The notes under the pieces: generated by a model
What the model was told of the DNA's origin: nothing
Databases searched by the model: none
Seen by the model: only the letters and a program-made list of their open reading frames with translations
Position numbers and translations under genes: made by a program
Assembly (NCBI RefSeq): GCF_001263415.1
Contig: NZ_LGTE01000001.1
Span: 186,001-250,000, forward strand
Source: Thermincola ferriacetica
GTDB lineage: Bacteria; Bacillota; Thermincolia; Thermincolales; Thermincolaceae
Length of the DNA stretch: 64,000 nucleotides
Direction: 5' to 3'
Shown here: one piece after another, positions 34,295 through 41,816 of the stretch
Position numbering within the stretch: the first letter of the stretch is position 1
How the letters are laid out: the number at the start of each line of letters is the position of its first letter

Positions 34295-35036
34295 AAGTGG
34301 GTTGAGATGGCGCTTCCCTTTATTTCTGTCAGTAGTGGCGGTGTTATTGATACTGAGTATACGGGGCGACAATTCTGTCTCCGGGCAGAATTGGGGCTTA
34401 TTATCCGCTGAAATTGTAGCTGCGGCATTGGCGTTTTTATACTGGGACTTTGAAAAAAGTACTGCTTCATCCCGTGAAATAGCGGATATTGCCGTACTCG
34501 GCGCCATAGCCGCAGTGGGAAGGGTGCCTTTTGCGGTGCTGCCCAATGTTCAGCCGACTACGTTTATAGTTATAATCTCTGGTTTTGTGTTTGGGCCGCG
34601 GGCAGGGTTTATGACCGGCTCAACCGCCGCGATTGTGGCTAACCTTTTTCTGGGCCAGGGGCCGTGGACGCCGTGGCAGATGTTTGCATGGGGTCTGGCC
34701 GGAGCTACCGCGGGTGTGCTCAAGAGTTTCTATCCCCGTATAGGCCGCCGGGCCATGGTAATCTTTCATATTGCCTGGGGTTATTTGTTTGGTTGGATCA
34801 TGAATCTGTGGTTCTGGACGGCCTTTATTTACCCGCTGAACTGGCAGTCATTTTTGGCCGCTTATGCCGCCAGTTTCTGGTTTGACACCTTCCATGCCTT
34901 GGGGAATGCCGTCTTTTATTTGCTTTTTGGGGCCGGTTTTACCAGGATTTTAACCCGTTTCCGCAGAAAGCTGGAGGCGAGTTATTTGCCTGAGACTCCG
35001 GCTCAACAAAAAAACAAGGCGCAAGGTGATATGTGA
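34287..35036 (+). CDS. ECF transporter S component, probable cobalamin/corrinoid-specific (CbrT-like)
   Basis: A 249-residue membrane protein. The ATG at 34287 overlaps the ATPase stop (ATGCGTGA). Conserved stretches GRVPFAVLPNVQPTTFIVII and GFMTGSTAAIVANLFLGQGP are those of the S-component family that includes cobalamin-specific CbrT/CblT. The last residues are hydrophilic. Location between the ECF energising genes and cbiZ, under a cobalamin riboswitch, supports uptake of cobalamin or cobinamide. Confidence 0.83.
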   Translation: MRESGLRWRFPLFLSVVAVLLILSIRGDNSVSGQNWGLLSAEIVAAALAFLYWDFEKSTASSREIADIAVLGAIAAVGRVPFAVLPNVQPTTFIVIISGFVFGPRAGFMTGSTAAIVANLFLGQGPWTPWQMFAWGLAGATAGVLKSFYPRIGRRAMVIFHIAWGYLFGWIMNLWFWTAFIYPLNWQSFLAAYAASFWFDTFHALGNAVFYLLFGAGFTRILTRFRRKLEASYLPETPAQQKNKAQGDM

Positions 35037-36121
35037 TGCTAATTTATGAAACGAAAAGCGGGGAAAAAGTATACCGGATGGATAATACGATAATTGTTTT
35101 TTTCCCCGGCCCGCGCCTGGTTATAAGTACGTCCAGGATTAACGGCGGTATTCGGGAAGATCTTGAGGCAGTGTTTAATCACTGCCTGCCTCCGGAAAAG
35201 TGTCTTGTGAAAAATCTGCCCAATGGTAGCGCAGAACAGTATTTGGAACAATTGGCCGCTAAACTGCATTTACCCCCCAAACGTACCGCTGGTCTATTGA
35301 CTGCTGCCAGAATGGAAAATATAGCCATAAAGGCAGCGGGTTTTCAACAGTTAGAGGTTACAGCCCTGGTAACTGCCGGAGTGGATGTTAACGGGGGCCG
35401 GGCCGGCGACCCGGCGGCCTACCACGAGGCGGACGGGCAGTATACTGTCCTGGGCGGGACCATAAATATTATACTTATCATAAATGGCAACCTGTCGCCT
35501 TATACTTTGGTGCGAACTGTTGTGACGGCTACTGAAGCGAAAACAGCCGCTTTACAGGAACTCATGGCGCCCAGCCGTTACTCCCGGGGTATTGCCACCG
35601 GTTCCGGCACTGACCAGATTATTGTGGTATCTAATCCATCAAGCCTATACAGGTATACAGATGCCGGAAAACACTCAAAATTAGGAGAGTTAATCGGGTC
35701 AGCCGTTAAAGATGCTGTCAAGGAAGCCTTGTATAAGGAGACCGGCCTCGGGCCGGAACGCCAGCGGAATTTCCTGGCGCGTTGGGCGAGATACGGGATT
35801 AAGGATGAGGATTTCTGGCAGGAAGCTCGGCGGGATGGGGCCATTCTGAGCCGGGAAATGTTCATCGAAAGACTAAACCGGTTGGCTGGGGAAGAACGGT
35901 TAGTAACTTTGGCTGCGGCTTTGATACATCTGCTGGACGAGTATACATGGGGATTGTTGTCTGCCGGGTTGGTAATGGAAATTGGAGAAAAGCTTATTCA
36001 ATCGTTCGCCGGGAAAGTCTCGACCTGTAATAGGGTACATGATCCCCCTGACTATTTGAGCCGGTTGTTTATCGAATTGACGATAAAACTGTTGGATAGC
36101 AGTGCTGAGTTTAATTGTTAA
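35033..36121 (+). CDS. cbiZ: Adenosylcobinamide amidohydrolase CbiZ
   Basis: CbiZ hydrolyses the amide bond that links the nucleotide loop aminopropanol to the corrin ring, giving adenosylcobyric acid, so foreign corrinoids can be rebuilt with the cell's own lower ligand. The signature LVTAGVDVNGGRAGDPAAY is near residue 122, with GTINIILIINGNL and RTVVTATEAKTAALQEL following. The chain (362 residues) is longer than archaeal CbiZ by a C-terminal helical region from about residue 235. GTG 35033 and ATG 35036 are both possible starts; both overlap the S-component stop. It is the last gene of the operon. Confidence 0.9.
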   Translation: MMLIYETKSGEKVYRMDNTIIVFFPGPRLVISTSRINGGIREDLEAVFNHCLPPEKCLVKNLPNGSAEQYLEQLAAKLHLPPKRTAGLLTAARMENIAIKAAGFQQLEVTALVTAGVDVNGGRAGDPAAYHEADGQYTVLGGTINIILIINGNLSPYTLVRTVVTATEAKTAALQELMAPSRYSRGIATGSGTDQIIVVSNPSSLYRYTDAGKHSKLGELIGSAVKDAVKEALYKETGLGPERQRNFLARWARYGIKDEDFWQEARRDGAILSREMFIERLNRLAGEERLVTLAAALIHLLDEYTWGLLSAGLVMEIGEKLIQSFAGKVSTCNRVHDPPDYLSRLFIELTIKLLDSSAEFNC

Positions 36122-36172
36122 GAACTGATTGAATCAGCATGATGACAGGTAACACGTTCGGAATACGAAAAG

Positions 36173-36205
36173 TTCTGGACAATGCGGACAATTTTATGTT
36201 ATAAT
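36173..36205 (+). promoter_or_regulatory. Promoter of the cobalt transport operon
   Basis: TGGACA (36176-36181) and a perfect TATAAT (36200-36205), spacer 18. The upstream block TTCTGGACAATGCGGACAAT is identical to the promoter of the corrinoid-capture operon at 24805. Confidence 0.75.
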
Positions 36206-36226
36206 AACCTCAAACAGAATATTGTG

Positions 36227-36387
36227 GAATAAGTGGTCCTTATTAGAAGGACATAATAGGGAAGCCGGTTAGAATCCGGCGCGGTCCCGCCACTGTAGGA
36301 GGAAATCGTTCTGCATTATGCCACTGGGCGGTAGCCTGGGAAGGCGCAGAAACGGTGATGATCTCGAGCCAGGAAACCTGCTTATTC
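36227..36387 (+). promoter_or_regulatory. Cobalamin riboswitch, copy 2
   Basis: Nearly identical to copy 1: closing stem GAATAAG/CTTATTC (36227-36233, 36381-36387), GGGAAGCCGGTTAGAATCCG, GCGCGGTCCCGCCACTGTAG and the B12 box GAGCCAGGAAACCTGC. Differences lie mainly in the variable peripheral stem. It should reduce cobalt import and cobK expression when cobalamin is sufficient. Confidence 0.95.
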
Positions 36388-36431
36388 TGAACTCACCGGT
36401 AGTACCCACGATGGATGGGGAGGTTGAGAGT

Positions 36432-36484
36432 GCGAGCTGAGCTTGCTTTTTAACTCCTGTCCTGTAGTGGCAGGAGTTTTTTGA
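36432..36484 (+). terminator. Terminators of cobalamin riboswitch 2
   Basis: A short stem GCGAGC/GCTTGC (36432-36446) with TTTTTAA is followed by a stronger stem AACTCCTGTC (36452-36461) / GGCAGGAGTT (36469-36478) with a run of T. The second resembles the single terminator of copy 1 in position, not in sequence. Confidence 0.75.
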
Positions 36485-36504
36485 TGTAACAATTTAATAA
36501 TTCA

Positions 36505-36708
36505 AATAGGTGTTTTATCCCGAGGGATAAAACTTAAATGATAATAACTTTTTACATGGACGGGGAATGGAATTAAAATATACTTAATTTCATGATGACC
36601 CGGACTTGTAAAAGCGGCCTATTCTAGTTCACCGCGTCATTTCCGGGAGGTGGTTAGATTAGGCTTTGTTTAAAACGCTTTTCTCCCTGGCTGACGACCA
36701 GGGTTTTT
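36505..36708 (+). promoter_or_regulatory. Unrecognised conserved structured RNA element, copy 2, with terminators
   Basis: AATAGG (36505-36510) pairs with CCTATT (36618-36623). Inside are GTTTTATCC-CGAG-GGATAAAAC (compensatory changes relative to copy 1, same CGAG loop), TTAAATGAT, a hairpin ATGGAATTAA/TTAATTTCAT of different sequence, and CATGATGACCCGG (36591-36603) unchanged. A terminator-like hairpin uses 36616-36633 and 36649-36664, again overlapping the closing stem. The final terminator is CCCTGG/CCAGGG (36685-36703) with TTTTT. Confidence 0.65.
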
Positions 36709-36781
36709 CTTTGAAACTGAAAAAACATTTTGAATTGGTTAAAACTTATAAAGCATAATCTGAAAATGAGGAGTGATTTCT

Positions 36782-37528
36782 GTGAATCGTTACACGACAC
36801 TCATATTAACGGGTTTATTTGCCTTAATTCTGTTCAGTGTGCCGGAATATGCTTATGCCATGCATATCATGGAAGGTTTTTTACCGGCTAAATGGTCCAT
36901 ATTCTGGTCAGTTCTGACGATACCTTTCCTGGTTAGGGGGCTTCGGACGATAAAAAAGAAGGTTGAAGATAACCCATCCTTGAAATTATTATTAGGTGTG
37001 GCTGGCGCATTTGCCTTTATACTTTCTGCCTTGAAAATGCCTTCCGTTACCGGGAGCAGTTCCCATCCAACTGGAGTGGGCCTGGGAGCGATACTTTTTG
37101 GGCCTACGGCAATGACCGTGATCGGCGTGATTGTTTTGCTGTTCCAGGCTATATTGCTGGCTCACGGCGGAATTACGACCCTTGGGGCAAATACTTTTTC
37201 CATGGCAGTGGCAGGTCCCTTCGTGGCCTACTGGATATTTAAATTGGGTAAAAAAATAGGCCTGCCCACCTGGCTGTCCGTTTTTCTTGCGGCTTTTGCC
37301 GGTGACCTGATTACATATGTGGTTACTTCAGTGCAGTTAGCAGCCGCTTTTCCTGCTGCCCAGGGTGGTGTAGCAACTTCCGTTGTAAAGTTTTTGAGCG
37401 TCTTTGCTGTAACTCAGTTACCGCTGGCTGTTAGTGAAGGAATTTTAACGGTGATTGTGTTTAACTTTTTGAAATCATATAATCAGCAGGAACTGAAAGA
37501 GTTGTCGGTAATAGGAGAGGAGGTATAA
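36782..37528 (+). CDS. cbiM: Cobalt ECF transporter component CbiM
   Basis: The precursor has a cleavable signal ending at AYA, leaving the mature N terminus MHIMEGFLP whose histidine and terminal amine bind Co(II). [17 protein letters not shown] and [15 protein letters not shown] are CbiM landmarks. I take GTG 36782 (248 residues) as the start because TGAGGAG lies 8 bases upstream; the GTG at 36773 overlaps that site. It is the substrate-specific membrane component of the cobalt transporter encoded by the next three genes. Confidence 0.93.
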   Translation: MNRYTTLILTGLFALILFSVPEYAYAMHIMEGFLPAKWSIFWSVLTIPFLVRGLRTIKKKVEDNPSLKLLLGVAGAFAFILSALKMPSVTGSSSHPTGVGLGAILFGPTAMTVIGVIVLLFQAILLAHGGITTLGANTFSMAVAGPFVAYWIFKLGKKIGLPTWLSVFLAAFAGDLITYVVTSVQLAAAFPAAQGGVATSVVKFLSVFAVTQLPLAVSEGILTVIVFNFLKSYNQQELKELSVIGEEV

Positions 37529-37529
37529 A

Positions 37530-37817
37530 ATGAAGAGGAATGTTCTACTGTTATTGTTGGTAGTTGCGTTAGTTATTATACCTTTTGTTATAAATAAGGA
37601 TGCGGAATTTGGCGGCGCTGACGGAAAAGCGGAGAAGGTTATTACTGAAATTCAACCCGATTACAAACCCTGGTTTTCCTCGGTATGGGAACCACCCAGC
37701 GGAGAAATTGAAAGCTTGCTCTTTGCTTTGCAGGCTGCGTTTGGCGCCGGATTTATAGGATATTATATAGGTTATGTGCGGGGTAAAAAAGCCGGGACGG
37801 AGAAGGTAAAATGTTAA
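37530..37817 (+). CDS. cbiN: Cobalt transport protein CbiN
   Basis: A 95-residue protein with two membrane helices (residues 5-22 and 68-86) and an extracytoplasmic loop with EIQPDYKPWFSSVWEPPSGE, the classic CbiN region that contacts CbiM during metal loading. ATG 37530 has AGGAGG upstream; it starts one base after the CbiM stop and overlaps cbiQ by 7 bases. Confidence 0.92.
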   Translation: MKRNVLLLLLVVALVIIPFVINKDAEFGGADGKAEKVITEIQPDYKPWFSSVWEPPSGEIESLLFALQAAFGAGFIGYYIGYVRGKKAGTEKVKC

Positions 37818-38593
37818 ATATTGATCAGTTGGCTTATTCTAACCGTTTAAGATACGTGCATCCTGTAGAAAAATTTATCTTCAGTATCGTCACCATGGGG
37901 CTTTGCCTGGCCTTTACTTCCATTCACCTCTACGCAGCAGTCGTGGTTTTAATGGGCTTCGGGGTATTGGCGTTGGCGCGAATACCTTGGCAGGTTTATC
38001 TAAGATTAATGCTGTTACCCGCCGGTTTTCTGTTTATAGGTGTGTTGACGGTGATAATAAGTGTAGGTGGTACCGGTTACGACTGGATTTACCGTTGGAA
38101 TCTCGGACCCTTATCCTTGGGGATACGCCACACTGACCTGGTTTTGGGGTTAAATATTTTTGGAAAAGCGTTGGCTGCCGTATCCTGTCTGTATTTTTTA
38201 TCTCTTACCACCCCAATGGTAGAAATGATTTCGGTGCTGAAGAGACTCAGGGTTCCGGCCTTATTCATTGAACTTATGGGATTGGTATACCGGTTCATTT
38301 TTGTGCTGATGGAAACGGCCCAAAAGATACATACCAGTCAATCATCCAGGTGCGGATATGCTACCTTGGCCACTTCTTACCGATCCACCAGCCAGCTTAT
38401 ATCATCTTTGTTTGCCAAGTCTTTTCAAAGGTCATCTATGCTTTTTACAGCATTGACGGCCAGGGGCTATACCGGCGACTTGCAGGTTTTGGAGCCGGAA
38501 TTTAACTATTCCAAACGGAACATCGGTATGATAGTATTGATTGAACTTGGATTGCTTTTTACAGCCTTAATGTTTGGGGGCAGTGTGTTATGA
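37811..38593 (+). CDS. cbiQ: Cobalt ECF transporter T component CbiQ
   Basis: The 260-residue membrane protein begins with MLNIDQLAYSNRLRYVHPVEK as CbiQ proteins do. It has about five membrane segments and the coupling motifs RCGYATLATSYRSTSQ and LTARGYTGDL that contact CbiO. It overlaps both cbiN and cbiO by a few bases, so the four subunits are translated together. Confidence 0.92.
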   Translation: MLNIDQLAYSNRLRYVHPVEKFIFSIVTMGLCLAFTSIHLYAAVVVLMGFGVLALARIPWQVYLRLMLLPAGFLFIGVLTVIISVGGTGYDWIYRWNLGPLSLGIRHTDLVLGLNIFGKALAAVSCLYFLSLTTPMVEMISVLKRLRVPALFIELMGLVYRFIFVLMETAQKIHTSQSSRCGYATLATSYRSTSQLISSLFAKSFQRSSMLFTALTARGYTGDLQVLEPEFNYSKRNIGMIVLIELGLLFTALMFGGSVL

Positions 38594-39522
38594 ACGAATA
38601 TATTATCGAGGCAGAAGAACTGGAATTCACCTATCCTGACGGTACGCGGGCATTAAAAGGAGCCTCTCTTCGTATCAGGAGAGGGGCCAAAATTGCTTTG
38701 TTGGGGTCCAACGGCGCCGGAAAATCAACTTTGTTTCTTCATTTTAACGGTATTTTAAAACCCCAAAAAGGGAAGCTGCGTTTTAACGGAGTTGAAGTCA
38801 AGTACGACAAAAAATCGCTGTTGCAGTTGCGTAAAGATGTGGGGGTTGTTTTTCAGGACCCTGACACACAATTATTTTCCGCCAGTGTATACCAGGAAAT
38901 ATCTTTCGGGCCTTTAAACATGGGGCTGTCCAGGGAAACTGCCAGGGAAAAGGTCCTGCAGGCCATGGAGGATACGGGTATCAGTGAACTTAAAGATAAA
39001 CCTACTCATTTCCTGAGTTACGGGCAAAAAAAGCGGGTATCCATAGCCGATGTGCTGGCTATGGACCCTAAAGTGATAATTGCCGACGAGCCGACCGTCT
39101 GGCTTGACCCTAAACACGCCAAACAGATAGAGTGCTTGTTCAGGGATATAAACGAAAAAGGAACAACTGTGATCATTTCTACCCACGATGTGGATTTGGC
39201 TTATGCATGGGCTGATTATATTTTCGTCATACACGAAGGGAAAATCATCGGTGAAGGGAATCCAGAAGACATATTTGCTGACGATATTTTAATCAGGAAA
39301 GCCGGACTTGAACGCCCCTGGATACTGGATATAACCGGTCTTTTGATAGAAAAGGGTTTCTTAACCAATAAAACGCCATATCCCCGCAATAAAAAGGAAC
39401 TCATCAAAATGATCAACTGCACTAAATACCTGGGAGGGACAGAAAACCAATATGATCTTAGTACTTTCAGGGACGAAGGAAGGGACGCAAATTATATCCC
39501 AGTTGGCCGTACAAGGAAATGA
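38590..39522 (+). CDS. cbiO: Cobalt ECF transporter ATPase CbiO
   Basis: A 310-residue ABC ATPase: Walker A GSNGAGKSTL, a Q-loop in VVFQDPDTQLFS (the usual CbiO form), signature LSYGQKKRVSIAD and Walker B VIIADEPTVWLDP. It is about 30 residues longer than usual because the frame runs 71 bases in the next gene. The C-terminal extension (NKTPYPRNKKELI onward) may be variable. It powers cobalt import. Confidence 0.92.
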   Translation: MNEYIIEAEELEFTYPDGTRALKGASLRIRRGAKIALLGSNGAGKSTLFLHFNGILKPQKGKLRFNGVEVKYDKKSLLQLRKDVGVVFQDPDTQLFSASVYQEISFGPLNMGLSRETAREKVLQAMEDTGISELKDKPTHFLSYGQKKRVSIADVLAMDPKVIIADEPTVWLDPKHAKQIECLFRDINEKGTTVIISTHDVDLAYAWADYIFVIHEGKIIGEGNPEDIFADDILIRKAGLERPWILDITGLLIEKGFLTNKTPYPRNKKELIKMINCTKYLGGTENQYDLSTFRDEGRDANYIPVGRTRK

Positions 39523-40222
39523 GATTTATGCTGTGACAGCTACCGCCCACGGAACAAAAACTGCTTCCGGTATCCCTGGAGTCAAGGCTGTGGAACCCGC
39601 TATTTTGATAAATAATTTTTACCGGTTTTGTGCCGACAAAAAAATTTCGGTAATTATAGATGCCACCCACCCGTTTCCCGGTAATTTGTCTAAAATGGCT
39701 AAGGAAGTCTGCCAGCAGCAGGATCTACCTTATATCAGGCTTGTGCGGGAAGAAACGGATTTACCCGATCATCCTTTAATAAATCCTGTTTACTCATGGG
39801 AAGAAGCAGCCAGTAAGGCTGCTCAGTTTGGTGATACCATATTTCTTACAACAGGGAGCAATAACCTGGAAGGTTTTCTTGAAAATGAACATATTAAAGG
39901 GAAAAGGGTGGTAGTAAGGGTACTGCCCGACTGGAAAGTTATCCAGAAATGTCAAAACCTTGGCCTGACACCCAAGGATATTGTCGCCATGCAGGGGCCC
40001 TTTTCAAAAGAGATGAACAGGCAGCAGTTCAAGATGTATAACGCTTCGGTTATCATAACAAAAGACAGCGGCAAGGCAGGCGGGACAGATACCAAGGTTT
40101 CAGCTGCTTTGTCCCTGGGGCTGCCGGTAGTGGTAATTAAGCGTGAGCGGCAGAAAGAAAAATTTGAAGTAACCGACTATGACAGCCTTTATAAGTTGAT
40201 GCAAAAACTTAAATTGCTTTAG
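39452..40222 (+). CDS. cobK: Precorrin-6A reductase (cobalt-precorrin-6A reductase) CobK/CbiJ
   Basis: The 256-residue enzyme reduces (cobalt-)precorrin-6A with NAD(P)H in corrin ring synthesis. Typical features are MILVLSGTKEGTQII at the start, VIIDATHPFPGNLSKMAKEV near residue 68 and IITKDSGKAGGTDTKVSAAL near residue 208. It starts 71 bases inside cbiO and ends the operon. Its placement behind cobalt import, with no other ring-synthesis genes near, shows that the organism makes corrinoids de novo with genes located elsewhere. Confidence 0.92.
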   Translation: MILVLSGTKEGTQIISQLAVQGNEIYAVTATAHGTKTASGIPGVKAVEPAILINNFYRFCADKKISVIIDATHPFPGNLSKMAKEVCQQQDLPYIRLVREETDLPDHPLINPVYSWEEAASKAAQFGDTIFLTTGSNNLEGFLENEHIKGKRVVVRVLPDWKVIQKCQNLGLTPKDIVAMQGPFSKEMNRQQFKMYNASVIITKDSGKAGGTDTKVSAALSLGLPVVVIKRERQKEKFEVTDYDSLYKLMQKLKLL

Positions 40223-40224
40223 AA

Positions 40225-40274
40225 AACCCGGGTTGGCCAGGTTACCTCTTGGCCAAAACGGGTTAAATTTTTTT
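40225..40274 (+). terminator. Terminator after cobK
   Basis: Two-part stem AACCCG..TTGGCCA (40225-40239) with TGGCCAA..CGGGTT (40250-40264), followed by AAATTTTTTT. It ends the cobalt operon. Confidence 0.8.
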
Positions 40275-40382
40275 CCTGGTTGGGAGCTTGTAGTATGTCC
40301 GGACAAATGCTATAATTTTCTAAAAGGAACGGGATAGTGCAAAAATATAGTCAATTAATTCCCGGTGAAAGGGGGAAACCTT

Positions 40383-40559
40383 ATGTCGGATCAGGGAAAG
40401 TTGGCTGTTATCCTGGTTCTTATAATAGGCGCCTTGATGGTATTTACATATTTGACTTCTTCCCATAATAAAGATTTTGCCAAAGTATATACCGAATACA
40501 AACAGCGGGGTAAGCAGGAGCAGGTATCTCCTGATGATATTGCCAAGGGTTTCAAATAG
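40383..40559 (+). CDS. Small membrane protein, 58 aa, unknown
   Basis: This short protein has one membrane helix (about residues 7-24, LAVILVLIIGALMVFTYL) and a charged tail (YTEYKQRGKQEQ). ATG 40383 has AAAGGGGG 6 bases upstream; the frame extends to GTG 40365 without a site. It is followed at once by a strong terminator, which supports it as a real monocistronic gene. No family recognised. Confidence 0.65.
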   Translation: MSDQGKLAVILVLIIGALMVFTYLTSSHNKDFAKVYTEYKQRGKQEQVSPDDIAKGFK

Positions 40560-40565
40560 GTGTGA

Positions 40566-40604
40566 AATAATTTAGCGCCGCTTAGCGGCGCTAAATTATT
40601 TTTT
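40566..40604 (+). terminator. Strong intrinsic terminator
   Basis: A perfect 16-bp stem around AGCGCCGC-TTA-GCGGCGCT (40566-40600), then TTTT. It is symmetrical enough to work in both directions. Confidence 0.85.
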
Positions 40605-40672
40605 ACTTCCTGTATATAAAACAGCACAAATATATATCCTAAAACCAGATATTAATGTGAAGGAGGAAGTAT

Positions 40673-41281
40673 ATGAAGGCGTTGATTGTGTTTGCCCATC
40701 CCAATCCCAACAGCTATAACGCCGCTGTTCTGGAAACGGTAAAAAAAGCCCTGGAGCAGCAGAAGGTGTCCTATGAAATCAAAGATCTCTACCGGATGAA
40801 CTGGAATCCGCTGCTATCTACAGAAGACCTGCAAAAGGTTTACCAGGGCCAGGTTCCCGCGGATATAGCCGGGGAACAGGAAGCAGTGCGGCAGGCAGAT
40901 ACTCTGGTATTTATTTATCCCATCTGGTGGTTTGAACAGCCTGCTATTCTAAAAGGATGGATAGACAGGGTACTGTCCCACGGGTTTGCTTACAGGCAAA
41001 CAGAACAGGGGATGGTTGAAGGACTGTTGAAAGGAAAATCGGCAATGGTTATAACTACTTCCGGCGCCGATGAAGAAAACATGAGGAAAAACGGTATCCT
41101 GGATGCGATAAATACCTGCATGGTTAACGGAACCTTAAAATTCTGCGGTTTTGAAAAAGTAGATTACAAAAACCTGTACGCGGTTCCGGCTGTCAGTGAT
41201 GACAAGAGGAAACAGATGCTGCAGGAAGTATCTAAAATGGTAGCAGACCATATTGCTATGAAGATGGCCGACAAGGTTTAA
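40673..41281 (+). CDS. NAD(P)H dehydrogenase (quinone)-like flavodoxin-fold protein
   Basis: The 202-residue protein belongs to the Flavodoxin_2 family (MdaB/KefF/YwrO type). It shows MKALIVFAHPNPNSYN at the start, the FMN/FAD-binding FIYPIWWFEQPAILKGWIDR near residue 82, and LLKGKSAMVITTSGA. Such enzymes reduce quinones or azo compounds with NAD(P)H, or act as accessory subunits of potassium efflux systems. GGAGGAAG precedes the ATG. It appears to be a single-gene unit. Confidence 0.85.
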   Translation: MKALIVFAHPNPNSYNAAVLETVKKALEQQKVSYEIKDLYRMNWNPLLSTEDLQKVYQGQVPADIAGEQEAVRQADTLVFIYPIWWFEQPAILKGWIDRVLSHGFAYRQTEQGMVEGLLKGKSAMVITTSGADEENMRKNGILDAINTCMVNGTLKFCGFEKVDYKNLYAVPAVSDDKRKQMLQEVSKMVADHIAMKMADKV

Positions 41282-41294
41282 GAAAATAAGTGAT

Positions 41295-41352
41295 TAGCGG
41301 CTAATGGCCGGTGGATGGTGGTAACCACTGACCCTGGCCGCTATATTTTTGT
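41295..41352 (+). terminator. Terminator after the flavodoxin-fold gene; rest of the gap empty
   Basis: TAGCGGC (41295-41301) and GCCGCTA (41337-41343) enclose a GGTGG/CCACT inner pairing and are followed by TATTTTTGTTTT. The remaining bases to 41570 show no gene; a TGGTATTATGG promoter-like -10 lies near 41520. Confidence 0.65.
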
Positions 41353-41570
41353 TTTCAATTTACCACAGCGACCGCGGAGTACACAGAGGATTCACAGAGA
41401 AAAAATGTGTATGTTTTTTTAACAAAGATTTTTCCAAAAACTATTTTTCGTAAGGAAACAAATTAATGAACTAGCCAGCCACTGTAATATTAAATAACGG
41501 TTGAAACTTTAGTCCGATATGGTATTATGGAAATAATAAGAATTTTTCATATAGATGTTGGGGGGATTGG

Positions 41571-41786
41571 ATGTTTTGGTTTACTTCCTGTCGCCGGAAA
41601 ACCGTTAAGGAACTGCGCAAGAACCAGGGGTTAACGGCAAGGGAATTGGCTCAACGAATTAAATGCGAAACTACTGAAATATTGAAAATTGACGATATGA
41701 AACTCAAAGATGTTCCAGAACCGCTTTATTCCCAAATTGAGCCTATACTGACGGGGGAGGAAACGGATAAAATTCCGTGGTTATAA
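41571..41786 (+). CDS. Small helix-turn-helix (XRE-like) protein
   Basis: A 71-residue protein whose middle part, TVKELRKNQGLTARELAQRI followed by KCETTEILKIDD, has the layout of an XRE/Cro-type helix-turn-helix. There are two cysteines (positions 7 and 27). The ATG is preceded by TTGGGGGGATTGG. It lies 30 bases upstream of the flavoprotein at 41817 and may be co-transcribed with it or regulate it. Confidence 0.65.
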   Translation: MFWFTSCRRKTVKELRKNQGLTARELAQRIKCETTEILKIDDMKLKDVPEPLYSQIEPILTGEETDKIPWL

Positions 41787-41816
41787 GCAAGGTGAAAAAT
41801 AAAGGGGGATAAAGAA

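Noticed and set aside
41360-41410. CACAGCGACCGCGGAGTACA followed by CAGAGGATTCACAGAGA, like a dispersed repeat
   Set aside because: Only one copy is visible in the window and no structure or boundary can be shown.
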